Positions 21,360 to 30,409 of a stretch of DNA of 64,000 nucleotides are shown piece after piece (the stretch's first letter is position 1; every line of letters starts with the position of its first letter). The notes beneath the pieces are model-generated. The model saw nothing but the letters and a program-made list of their open reading frames with translations, did no database searches and was not told the DNA's origin. The translations under genes were made by a program, and so were the position numbers. The stretch comes from Pyrus communis. Taxonomy: Eukaryota; Streptophyta; Magnoliopsida; Rosales; Rosaceae. Location: contig NC_084811.1 in NCBI RefSeq assembly GCF_963583255.1, positions 13,720,088-13,784,087 on the forward strand. The letters run 5' to 3'.

Positions 21360-21390
21360 TTGGTGGATCAGCGCCACCGAAGGAGAAAAA
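21125..21390. repeat. Four tandem hairpin units separated by long poly(A) tracts
   Basis: CTTTGGTGGATCAGCACCAC followed by CGAAGG occurs four times (near 21150, 21208, 21282, 21358), each copy separated by about 22-50 A residues. Each unit can fold into a 9-bp stem (CTTTGGTGG with CCACCGAAG, one G-T pair) and a 7-base loop. The fourth copy has GCGCCACC in place of GCACCACC, which leaves the stem pairing intact. Poly-Lys or poly-Phe frames here are artefacts. Confidence 0.85.
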
Positions 21391-21488
21391 AAAAAACTTA
21401 GTGATGTATATGTTTTATTTGTATTTAACACAATACACTGAATAAAATAAAGTATGTCCATTAATCTCCAAGAAATTACAAGTGTGTA

Positions 21489-21526
<38 letters not shown>

Positions 21527-21534
21527 TGGAGCTT

Positions 21535-22167
21535 TCACAAAGGATGTTCACGTGAAGCCCCATTACTTGGCAAAACTCTAGAAGCGGAAGGCATCGGAGC
21601 GGGAGGCATTGAAGCTAGAGCATTCCAGGCCTCAATACTGGGTGGAACGCTAGATGACCCAGGAAAAAGGTGCCTCTGGAGGAAAGACGAAAACCTTTGA
21701 CGGTCACTTTGAATCCGACCTTCAGATTCTTGCAGCTCATCAAGCTTCCTCTTCATGCCCGTCGAATAGTTGTTTGTAAGCACGTGCAAACTTCTATTCT
21801 CATACTTCAGCTGCTTGATCTCTTGCTTGAGACTTTCCACCTCTGCCATCAACGATTCAACCTGACGGGAGCGAGCAAGTAGGCGTTGGCCCATGTTGGA
21901 CACAGAGCCTGCACACTGAACGCTAAGAGCGAGGGACTCTTGAACGGCCAACTCATCGGACCGTCCTGACAGCAGCCTACTATCTTTTGGAGTGAGGAGG
22001 TTCCTAGCTACTATTGTAGCTGTTGTGGCGTCCTGCATCACAGAGTCTTCACCTGTAAGAGGACCGTTAGAAGATAAAAAAGAAGGGCGCCATACATTAC
22101 CTTGACCGGGTGCAACCGGATCGCTGCTGAGACTCAAATCTAAGCAAAGGTTCGATGAGTTAGTCAT
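21535..22167 (-). CDS. Antisense coiled-coil protein of the Tat element, 210 aa
   Basis: Minus-strand open frame from ATG at 22167 (MTNSSNLCLDLSL). I do not recognise a named family. Features: an N-terminal LDLSLSSDP stretch, reminiscent of short LxLxL repression motifs; a helical middle with likely heptads (VESLMAEVESLKQEIKQLKY); a basic MKRKLDELQ segment; and a proline-rich tail. A close homologue of about 90% amino-acid identity by eye lies in element B at 28474-29145, also antisense to its carrier. The noncoding flanks of the two copies differ far more, with indels. The position between pol and the 3' LTR on the antisense strand fits the known class of Tat extra frames. Function is unknown. 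Confidence 0.72.
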   Translation of the reverse strand: MTNSSNLCLDLSLSSDPVAPGQGNVWRPSFLSSNGPLTGEDSVMQDATTATIVARNLLTPKDSRLLSGRSDELAVQESLALSVQCAGSVSNMGQRLLARSRQVESLMAEVESLKQEIKQLKYENRSLHVLTNNYSTGMKRKLDELQESEGRIQSDRQRFSSFLQRHLFPGSSSVPPSIEAWNALASMPPAPMPSASRVLPSNGASREHPL

Positions 22168-24001
22168 TTTTTTTCAAAGGTGTTCAGAGAGAATGGGTGG
22201 ATGAAGATAATTCTCAAAAGGCCGGAGACGATTTTCAAGAATGGGCAATTTTCAGAGTGTGTATGTTGGAGTGATCGATACCTCTGTAAAAAGCCAAGCG
22301 ACACGACCACCGATTCAAAAATCCGGATTTTCCTGCGTGAAGTTCGGCGACGCGTTCGTGGCTTTTCAGAAAATGCGTTCAACTTTGTCAAAAGATATCT
22401 GACAAAGTCGAGAACACGTGGAGGCCATCATCGCAACTACACGTCTTTAGCCGACAAGCGCAAAGTTCGGCGACGCTTTCTCTGCTTTTCAGAAAACGCG
22501 TGCAACTTTGTCAAAAGTGGCGCTCGTTCAGAAATCGAAGAGGCGTCGTTCAGAAATCGAAGAGGCGTCGTTCAGACATCGAAGAGACGTTTGTCGACAA
22601 GGGTAAAAGAACGGTACCACCACTTGCTATTAAGAAATCCCTATATGTGTCGACCTTCGTCTTTTATGGCAAGGCAGACCTGAAGAAAATGCCCAACTCT
22701 TCCTCACCTCTGAGGGCGCACTCCCAGCAAAGCCTCTCGAAATACACAATTCTTCTTCTTCCTTTGAGAAAACCTATTCAACCTTTGAAGATACCAGATG
22801 CCTGGAGTACAGATGACCCAGGAGGAAACGATAGATTGAAGCATGTGCTGATTCATTCACCGCTTCTTCAAAAGCAAAGGTATCTCATATCATCAAGGGC
22901 GAAAGCAAAGGTATCTCATATCATGCTTTTTCCCTATCTTTTCCTTTGCCCTTGTTCTCACCTGCCAAGACAAGGACAGAGAAAGCAATATGTCGGAACC
23001 TCCACTCAAACCAGTTGCCACCAAGAAGTGAAGCACCATTTAAATGCAAAGGTTGCATTCAACTCCTGCATCGGAGGACAAATACTACAAGAGAAGATGC
23101 TAAACCTGCATAAGGAAATACCACTTCTGCAAAGGGGAGCAAGTAAGGCAAGTGAAAATGATACATCGAAGCATGTGGAGACAAGCACAACAAATATATG
23201 TGTTGATTCATTCGCTGCTTCTTCGAAAGTAAAGGTATCTCATATCATGCTTTTTCCCTGTCTTTTCCTTTGTCCTTGTTCTTACTCGCATGGCAAAGTG
23301 AAAGAAGCAATCAGCCGGCACTTGGAGTCAGTCTTCCGATCTGGAACCGACTACCTGGAACCTATTCCTGATTGCTTACCTAGTATTGCTCTCGAGTAGT
23401 CATCTTCAACGGTTGATACACTGCCAGAGAAGGGACAAGGAAACTTCAATCTTTCCGATTCGTATTCAATACGAATTGGAAAGATTGAACAAAGAAACAG
23501 GTCAGCACCTCCACTTCGTACTTGCCTGCCATATCCTGAAACCGCTCGTAGACCTTCGGGGGGAGACCAAAAGAATCCTGCTGCCCAGTTCAAGAGTAGC
23601 ACAAAGGAAAATCAACGAGCGGAGGAGACCAGAAGAATCCTCCAGCCCAGTTCAAGATCAAGCCTCAATGGCCCTTGAAGAAATCACAAGTCCGATTCAA
23701 AATCAAGTGTTCACCACCCTTGAATCAAATTCAACTCCAGATAAAAGGAGTAAGTTCAGACCTTCGGAGGAGACCAAAAGAATCTTCCAGCCCAGTTCAA
23801 GATTAAGCTTGTGGAAAATCAACGATTGGAGGAAACCAGAAAATCTTCCAGTCGAACTCAAGATCAAGCCTCGATGGCCCTTGAAGAAATTTCCAGCTCA
23901 ATTCAAGATCAAGCCTCGACGGCCCTTGGGTTGACATCTACATTAAGGGACTTCAAAACGCATCTTCTACACGTGACAAGCACATGTCTACGACGCGCCT
24001 T
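22168..24001 (+). other. Tat cargo region upstream of the antisense gene, to the polypurine tract
   Basis: Noncoding by my reading. It holds a roughly 120-bp imperfect duplication (22330-22400 and 22455-22520), 22-bp repeats GTTCAGAAATCGAAGAGGC at 22528-22590, and two copies of a 60-bp block (about 22900-22960 and 23225-23290). From about 23640 there are several LTR-like modules (AGATCAAGCCTCGACGGCCC). A 299-residue plus-strand frame at 22500-23399 exists, but its frame is not kept in the B copy. The minus strand near 22300 has TTTTTACAGAGG where the B copy has a TATA-like TTTATAGA. Confidence 0.55.
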
Positions 24002-24015
24002 GAAGTGGGGGCATT
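24002..24015 (+). other. Tat polypurine tract
   Basis: GAAGTGGGGGCATT directly precedes the 3' LTR start at 24016. This is the expected place and composition of the plus-strand primer. Confidence 0.8.
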
Positions 24016-25015
24016 TGTGGACATCGAAATTTCGGTGAAATGAATGTTGACCAATAATTAAAATTTCAACACTCACGTGTCACATAAATTTTACATGTAG
24101 CGTGTGACTCAATGAAAAATCGAAATAAATTGGAAAAGTCATCAAATAGGACACGTGTCATTACTTGGCAGAAATGATTTATTTCATCTGATTATTTAAA
24201 TCCAAAAATCAAGTTTTGAAATTCTATAAATAGGAAGCCAAGACATTCATTTAGGGGGAGAAAGAAAGGAAGAAAGAGAGAAAGAAAGGAAGAAAGAAAG
24301 AAAGAAAGGAAGAAAGAAAGAAAGAAGGGAATTTACATCACACCAAAACCTTGAAGCCTTGAAACTCTAAAGCTCTCAAGCAAATCCCGAAGGATCAAGA
24401 AAACACTCTTCGTTCTTCGTCAAACCCTCCTTCAAGGTCAAGCCCCAACGGCCCTTGAAGAACTTCCGCCGACTCAAGATCAAGCCCCGACGGCCCCTTG
24501 AAGAAAGTGTTCATCATCCGTTCGTCCTAAGATCAAGCCCCAACGGCCCTTTGGATCAACAACCTCAACAAATCCACACATCCAATCAGTCTTCAAGATT
24601 AGGCCCAAAAGCCCTTGAAGATCCGCTCATCCATCAACCCTCAAGATCAAGCCCCGACGGCCTCTTGAAGAAATCCATACACTCAGTCTTCAAGATTAGG
24701 CCCAAAAGCCCTTGAAGATCCGCTCATCCATCAACCCTCAAGATCAAGCTCCGACGGCCCCCTTGAAGAAATCCATACACCCAGTATTCAAGATCAAGCT
24801 CAAAAGCCCTCGAAGATCCGTTCATCAACTGTTCATCCCTAGATCAAGCCCCGACGGCCCTTTGGATCAACAGCTCATCCACAAACCTACACCCTACGAA
24901 GATAGAATCAGAGGATCAAATTACAAAGAGATTGTAACCCCAAAATCATTAAACACAAAAATATATTTTGTACACGTATTCTTGTTTCTTGTTTCAGGAA
25001 CTTTTCGTGTTTACA
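24016..25015 (+). repeat. Tat element 3' LTR
   Basis: 1000 bp, the same length as the 5' LTR and without any difference I could find by reading. It ends TTTACA at 25015, followed by TSD GTGTG. Confidence 0.95.
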
Positions 25016-25020
25016 GTGTG

Positions 25021-25427
25021 ATAAGTGATATGTGATAAGTGATTGAGTGTATGATATGATAAGTGGTGAATGATATGTGATAAGTGATATGTGGTGTATG
25101 ATATGTGATAGTGTGGAATGTTGGAATGTTATGCACGGCTAAGGATAAAGGAAAGGTTTAAATGTCCTAAAACTAAAGGGAACAAGGTTCCAACACTTTG
25201 GTCTTTAATTAGGTCTTCAATTTCGTCCAACACTTTGGCTTCAAGCATAAGCTATCCGTCCTTAGCCCAAAAGTGCTCCAAAAGTCTCCAAAATGCATCT
25301 TTTTGCTCCTTTAGCCCTTTGGACCTACAAACACACGAAAATAGCTTAAAGTACTAAAATAACTAAAGAAACATAACGTAAATGCACGAGAACAAGCTAT
25401 TTAAGTCGCATGAATATGCTCCTATCA
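25021..25427 (-). mobile_element. Element B 3' LTR, right piece
   Basis: Resumes the GATAAG array after the Tat insertion and ends ATGCTCCTATCA at 25427. Its content matches 32035-32441 of the 5' LTR. Confidence 0.9.
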
Positions 25428-26187
25428 AATACCCCGACACTTATCTTTTGCTAGTCCTCGAGCAAAACAAAACAAAAGAACACGAAACTAGACAAAACGA
25501 ACAAAACACAACCTACACCTTCCAACAATCGTCTCACGGATTTCCAATGCACAACACAAGTTAAAAATCATTATTCCCATAGATTTTAGTCATCTTCACA
25601 CTTGAATACATTCTTAATCATAGTCACCGCATACTATTTCACAATTAAGCATTTAAAACCATGTTTTGAATGTAGTAACATGCCTTAGAGAATTTGCTCA
25701 AATCCTTACAAGATATGCTCTCGTTTTTCACACAGATTTTCTGACTACACACCCTAAACTAGTTATATGTGAGAAGATTGATGTAATCATAAAAACAAAC
25801 ACTCACATATATGTATTTCAAAGGAAGCAATTTCTGGAGTTAATAAGCATGTTTAGATATGATCTCATGAATGGAATGCTACTATTTAGACGCGAGAACC
25901 AGTGATACCATAAGCTCATACCAAGTTCAAACTCCACAAATTGAAATACACAACACTCAAGATAGAAGTCAAGGGTTGTAACGGGGCTTGGGGTATGTGG
26001 ATAACAAAGAAGGGATATGGAAAACAAAGGTCTTTAAAGAAATAGTGAGCAAAGCATTTGAATCAACTTAGAATTCACTTTTGAATGAAAACTCAACTTT
26101 TGAACAAAAAGGGAGAATTTAGACAATTTACACCCAGAATTGGTGTTTTGGAACCTTTCTTCAATCACTTATTCTTTCATTTTTTTC

Positions 26188-26227
<40 letters not shown>

Positions 26228-27301
26228 CTTTTGAATCTCAAAACATCAACACTTAAACATTCTCTCCCCCACACTTATTTTCTTTCATAATGTAACTCAA
26301 AAGGAATTCAATTAAGTCATGCTCACTATCTTTTAAGAACAAGGGTGGGGATTGTCCTAAACTAGGCTAGGTGAGGAAAATGTGGGTAAACAAAGAATAA
26401 AGGCTAAACAAGGCTCAACGGGGTTAAAACTTACAACATATACGAAGTATGGGAAGTAAGGCTATTTGGCTATGGTGGTGGTCACTACACAACTTCTTCT
26501 TGAATATGTGTTATGCAAATCAATAACATGCTTTGAATGAAATGGGCATGAGTTCTAGCATTTGGAACTATATGATAAAACGCCTTCTAAGTAGTAACCA
26601 AGCAAAGAATAATGAGATCATGCAACGACTTTAGAAAACAAGAAATCACAGATTATACTCTCCAACGAACGTTATAGGCTCAAGTCTCTCAGGGTTGTAG
26701 CGTTTGTTTGAGTTCCTTCCTTCAAGCATGTTACAAAAACGAATTTTTCTTTTATGATTGCATGTGAAGTCATACATTATAACCATAACCAAGCATATAC
26801 CAAGAGTAAATCAAACTTTTCTCTATGTTTATAACTCTTTCTAACCGTCATGCAATTATAAACCAAATCCTTATCATTGTGTTGGAAGGTACCCTAAGAC
26901 ACAAACACACAAAAACGACTCAAAACACACTTTTTAGGGTTTTTAAAACAAGTTTTTCAAATTTTTATGTGATTTTCGGAGTTATAAAACAAAACACACT
27001 AAAACACTCTAAAACAACTTAAAAACACCTTAAAACAGCAAGGAACAACATTTGAAGTTATGGGTGATAAAATCCCACGAATTTGCATTAAATAAACTTA
27101 GTTACCCCCCCCCCCCCCCCCACACTTAAATCAAACATTGTCCTCAATGTTTTAAGCATATGGTTCACACAAAACATAAGTAAACACACAAAAAACATTT
27201 AAACATACTAAACATGGCAGAATGTAATTAACAAAGAGAAGAGTTTAGGGACGCAAATCTGGTTATGGAGTGTAAATTCCCTCTTCTCCTTGGTGATTGC
27301 A
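25428..27301 (-). other. Element B 3' noncoding interior
   Basis: Follows the LTR with a degenerate polypurine tract (plus strand AATACCCCGACACTT). It is colinear with the post-integrase region of element E (39800-41640) and with 56749-57780 of F. A poly(T) tract lies at 26196-26227. A run of 17 C at 27105-27121 is followed by ACACTTAAATCAAACATTG, a second polypurine-like motif in the sense strand. There is no credible coding sequence and no envelope-like frame. Confidence 0.75.
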
Positions 27302-28348
27302 TTGAGGCTTTGATCTTTGTGATTCCACAGGCTTACTCTTGAACTGGTTTCTGCCCATCGTTGATTTTCCTTTGTGCTACTTCTTGAACTGGGCAGCAGG
27401 ATGGTTCTTTTGGTTTCCCCCGAAGGTCTGAGCTTCCTCCTGTTATCTGTTTCTTTGTTCAATCTTTGCAGGAGTGGTCCCTTCTCTGGAAGTGTATCAA
27501 CCGTTGAAGATGACTACTCGAGAGCAACGCTAGGTAAGCAATCAGGAATAGATTCCAGGCAGTTGGCTCCAGATCGGAAGACTGACTCCAAGTGCCGGCT
27601 GATTGCTTCTTTTACTTTGCCATGCAAGTAAGAACAAGGACAAAGAAAAAGACAGGGAAAGAGCATGATATGAGATACTTTTGCTTTTGACCTTGATGAT
27701 ATGAGATACCTTTGCTTTGAAGAAGCGGTGAATGAATCAGCACATGCTTCAATCCGCCGTTTCCTCTTGGGTCATATGTACTCCAGGCATCTGGTATCAT
27801 CTTTGGGGAAGAAGAAAGAATTGAGTATTTTGAAAGGCTTTGCTGGGAGTGTGCCCTCAGAGGTGAGGGAGAGTTGGGCATTTTCTTCAGGTTTGCCCTG
27901 CCATAAAAGACGAAGGTCGACATATATAGAGATAATATCAAGTGGTGGTACTTTTTACCCTTGTCGACAAACGTTTTGATCCCGCAAATCCGGCTCTTTG
28001 AAATAGTGGCGCCTCTTCGATCTTTGAATACGCCTCTTCGATTTCTGAGCAGGCGCCCCTTCGATTTCTGAACGACGCCCCTTCGCTTTCTGAACGACAC
28101 GTGGTATTGCAGATGCGGCTCCTTTTGACAAAGCTGCACGCGTCTTCTGAAAAGTAGAGAAAGCGTCGCCGAACTTTGCGCTTGTCGGCTAAAGATGTGT
28201 AGATGCGATGATGGCCTCCATGTGTTTTCAGCTTTGTCAGAAATCTTTTGACAAAGTTGAACGCGTTTTCTGAAAAGCCGAGGGAGCGTCGCCTAAATTA
28301 CGCCGGAAAATCCGGCTCTTTGAATCGGTGGACGCGTCGTCTTGGCTT

Positions 28349-28356
28349 TTTATAGA
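28349..28356 (+). promoter_or_regulatory. TATA-like box of the captured gene
   Basis: TTTATAGA lies about 120 bases before the ATG at 28474, leaving room for a leader of about 90 nt. The resident Tat copy has TTTTTACAGAGG at the same place. Promoter activity is inferred from position only. Confidence 0.4.
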
Positions 28357-28473
28357 GCTATCAATCACCCCAACACACACACTCTGAAGATTTCCCATTC
28401 CTGAAACTCGACTCCGGCCCTTTGTGAAATTTTAACTCCATCCACCCCTTCTCTTTGAACACTTTTGAAAAAA

Positions 28474-29145
28474 ATGGCAAACTCATCGAACCTTAGCTTA
28501 GATTTGAGTCTCAGCAGCGATCCGGTTGCGCCCCGTCAAGGTAATGTATGGCGCCCTTCTTTTTTATCTTCTAACGGTCCTCTTTCAGGTGAAGACTCTG
28601 TGATGCAGGACGCCACAACAGCTACAATAGTAGCTAAAAACCTCCTCACTCCAAAAGATAGTAGGCTGCTGTCAGGACGGTCCGATGAGTTGGCCGTTCA
28701 AGAGTCCCTCGCACTTAGTGTTCAGTGTGCGAGTTCTGTGTCCAACATGGGCCAACGCCTGCTTGCTCGGTCCCGCCAAGTGGAATCGTTGATGGCAGAG
28801 GTGGAAAGACTTAAGCAAGAGATCCAGCAGCTTAAGTACGAGAATAGAAGTTTGCATGTGCTTGCAAATAACTATTCGTCGGGGATGAAGAGGAAGCTTG
28901 ATGAGCTGCAAGAATCTGAGGGTCGAATTCACAGTGACCGTCAAAGGCTTGCGTCTTATCTCCAGAGGCACCTTTTTCCTGGGTCATCCAGCGCTTGGCC
29001 AAGTATTGAGGCCTGGAATGCTCTAGCTCCGATGCCTCCCGCTCCGATGGCTTCCGCTCCGATGCCTCCCGCTTCTATGCCTCCCGCTTCTATGCCTTCC
29101 GCTTCTGCGCCTCGTAGTGGGGCTTCACGCAAACAACCTTTGTGA
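28474..29145 (+). CDS. Captured antisense coiled-coil gene in element B, 223 aa
   Basis: Plus strand, antisense to B. I start at the ATG at 28474 (MANSSNLSLDLSL), which aligns with the Tat copy's start; the frame is open three codons further, to a TTG. The product matches the Tat protein at 21535-22167 almost throughout: LDLSL N-terminus, coiled-coil middle (VESLMAEVERLKQEIQQLKY), KRKLDELQ, then HLFPGSSS. The tail is longer, with about five extra short PMPPA/SMPPA repeats. There are no stops or frameshifts despite its residence in a non-autonomous element without pol. AATAAA lies at 29222-29227, about 80 bases after the stop. Function is unknown; an intact frame in two carriers suggests selection. 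Confidence 0.7.
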   Translation: MANSSNLSLDLSLSSDPVAPRQGNVWRPSFLSSNGPLSGEDSVMQDATTATIVAKNLLTPKDSRLLSGRSDELAVQESLALSVQCASSVSNMGQRLLARSRQVESLMAEVERLKQEIQQLKYENRSLHVLANNYSSGMKRKLDELQESEGRIHSDRQRLASYLQRHLFPGSSSAWPSIEAWNALAPMPPAPMASAPMPPASMPPASMPSASAPRSGASRKQPL

Positions 29146-29177
29146 AGCTCCACCTTTCTCCATGTTTAGTATCTTTC

Positions 29178-29214
<37 letters not shown>

Positions 29215-29313
29215 CAACATAAATAAAATCAAACGGCATGGAGTTGGTCCTTGAATGGAAGGTGATACTTGAAGTGAACCGGCAGTGGTTTGAATTCTAG
29301 TGTAGGTGCCTGA

Positions 29314-30297
29314 TTAAAAAAAAAATAGCAAGTTAGTATAAAATCTAATGGAATTTGGAAAAAAAACCTTACTTGTTTTGTCCGATAAGAACTCAATGAC
29401 AAACACCACTCCTTTGAAAGTTTCAGGGATATTGGATTTGGCCAGATTGCAAGTGATGGTTATGACTTGTCCAATGTCATCAAATTTAACTTCTTTGGAT
29501 TTTGTGGTTTCAAGAACGTCCTCTTTGATGAATTCATGACATTCCCTACTTGTCACCTTTGGAAGGGCTTCCAAGATGTCTTTTTCACCTTCTTCTTCCT
29601 TGGAAGTCATGAATCTTGGAACAGGGTTAAAAATAATGGAATTTGGAACAACCATACCTGTATTAGATGGCATAGGAGCAATAGGTGCCTCCGGTAAAGG
29701 TGTTTCCACCCATTCCGTGGGTTAGGTGTATTCCTCTTCCTTGTGATTTGATTTTGATGGTTGAGGGTCCGTTCCAACCTCTTTGTCACTTCTCAACATG
29801 ATTTCCTTGGCAGTTTCAAATTCTCCCTTCGGATTTGCAATGGTTGAACTAGGGAGTTCGCCTTGGTCTCGAAACTGTCCTACGAACTCCGCGATCTGCC
29901 CAATTTGCTTATCCAAGTGGTCCAACCTTTGTGGTGGCTGCATAGGCGTTGAATAGAACTCCTCATATGGCTGCCAATATCCTTCTTGTTGAGCCTCATT
30001 GTCTTGAATTTGTGAGCCCTGCACCAAACAAATTAATTCATTAAGCTTTTGATTATAATCTATTGACGAACTTGAGTTTGGTTGGGCATATTGAATATGA
30101 GGTTGTGGTGGCTGCCAATATCCTCCTTGTTGAGCATTTTGAGGTTCCCACCACATAGAGTTTGACTGATCACTCCAATCCGAATTGTAAGTATTGGAAA
30201 ACACGTTATTCCTTGATTGAAGATTAAATATATCAACTCTTTGCATTTGGGACCTTTCCATGAGTTGTGACAAAAGAGAAGCATTATCAAGTGCCAT
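29314..30297 (-). pseudogene. Element B shortened gag-like frame, one in-frame stop
   Basis: Minus strand, from ATG at 30297 (MALDNASLLSQLMERS). Residues resemble the Gag region after the zinc knuckle: NTYNSDWSDQSN, the QPPQ repeats, LDKQIGQIAEFVGQFRDQGELPSS-like text and a KEVGT segment. The capsid core and knuckle present in C, E and I are missing. A TAA near 29722 interrupts, and the frame continues to 29314 with KDILEALPKV and then unfamiliar sequence instead of a protease. It may encode a short peptide to 29722 or nothing. The leader lies between this ATG and the primer site. Confidence 0.65.
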
Positions 30298-30385
30298 CTT
30301 GTTCTTAACAAACAAAACACAAATAAAAACTAAATCTAAAAGACAATACAGAAACAAACAATCCAAGGGATTAGCAAATTTTCTA

Positions 30386-30404
30386 ATCCCCGGCAACGGC
30401 GCCA
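30386..30404 (-). other. Element B primer binding site, perfect tRNA-Asp match
   Basis: ATCCCCGGCAACGGCGCCA is the tRNA-Asp 3' end as written on the plus strand. It lies five bases from the LTR start at 30410. Confidence 0.9.
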
Positions 30405-30409
30405 AAATT

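Larger units (their letters stand above)
7661..25015 (+). mobile_element. Complete Tat-lineage Ty3/gypsy retrotransposon, 17.36 kb
   Basis: Plus-strand element with TSD GTGTG at 7656-7660 and 25016-25020. The undisturbed target is seen in element B's other LTR near 32030. Both LTRs are exactly 1000 bp (7661-8660 and 24016-25015) and I found no difference between them. Order: LTR, primer site, gag-pro, pol (RT, RNase H, archaeal-type RNase H, integrase), 7.3 kb of cargo with two antisense genes, polypurine tract, LTR. The second RNase H and the long region after pol place it in the Tat lineage, where extra open frames in either orientation are established. All catalytic motifs I can check are present, so it may be young and competent. 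Confidence 0.95.
27302..29215 (+). mobile_element. Captured Tat cargo fragment inside element B
   Basis: About 1.9 kb homologous, in inverted orientation, to 21510-23660 of the Tat element: the antisense gene plus its upstream region. Left edge: B's own 3' sequence (TTCCCTCTTCTCCTTGGTGA) gives way to the GCATTGAGGCTTTGATC module. Right edge: a poly(T) tract at about 29186-29210, after which B's interior resumes. Divergence from the local Tat copy is substantial outside the coding frame. The capture is therefore not derived from the Tat copy now sitting in B's LTR. Confidence 0.8.

Noticed and set aside
21125..21390. CRISPR-like array
   Set aside because: Regular repeats with a palindrome, but the spacers are pure poly(A) and the context is a plant retrotransposon.
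21151..21563. Lys-rich and Phe-rich frames on both strands
   Set aside because: They are translations of poly(A) tracts and hairpin repeats.
22500..23399. Sense-strand 299-residue frame in the Tat cargo region
   Set aside because: The homologous B copy (27612-28139, minus) keeps only part of the frame, changing frame near the SSRAKAKVSH region, and the text comes from duplicated blocks. I do not see protein-level conservation beyond DNA similarity.
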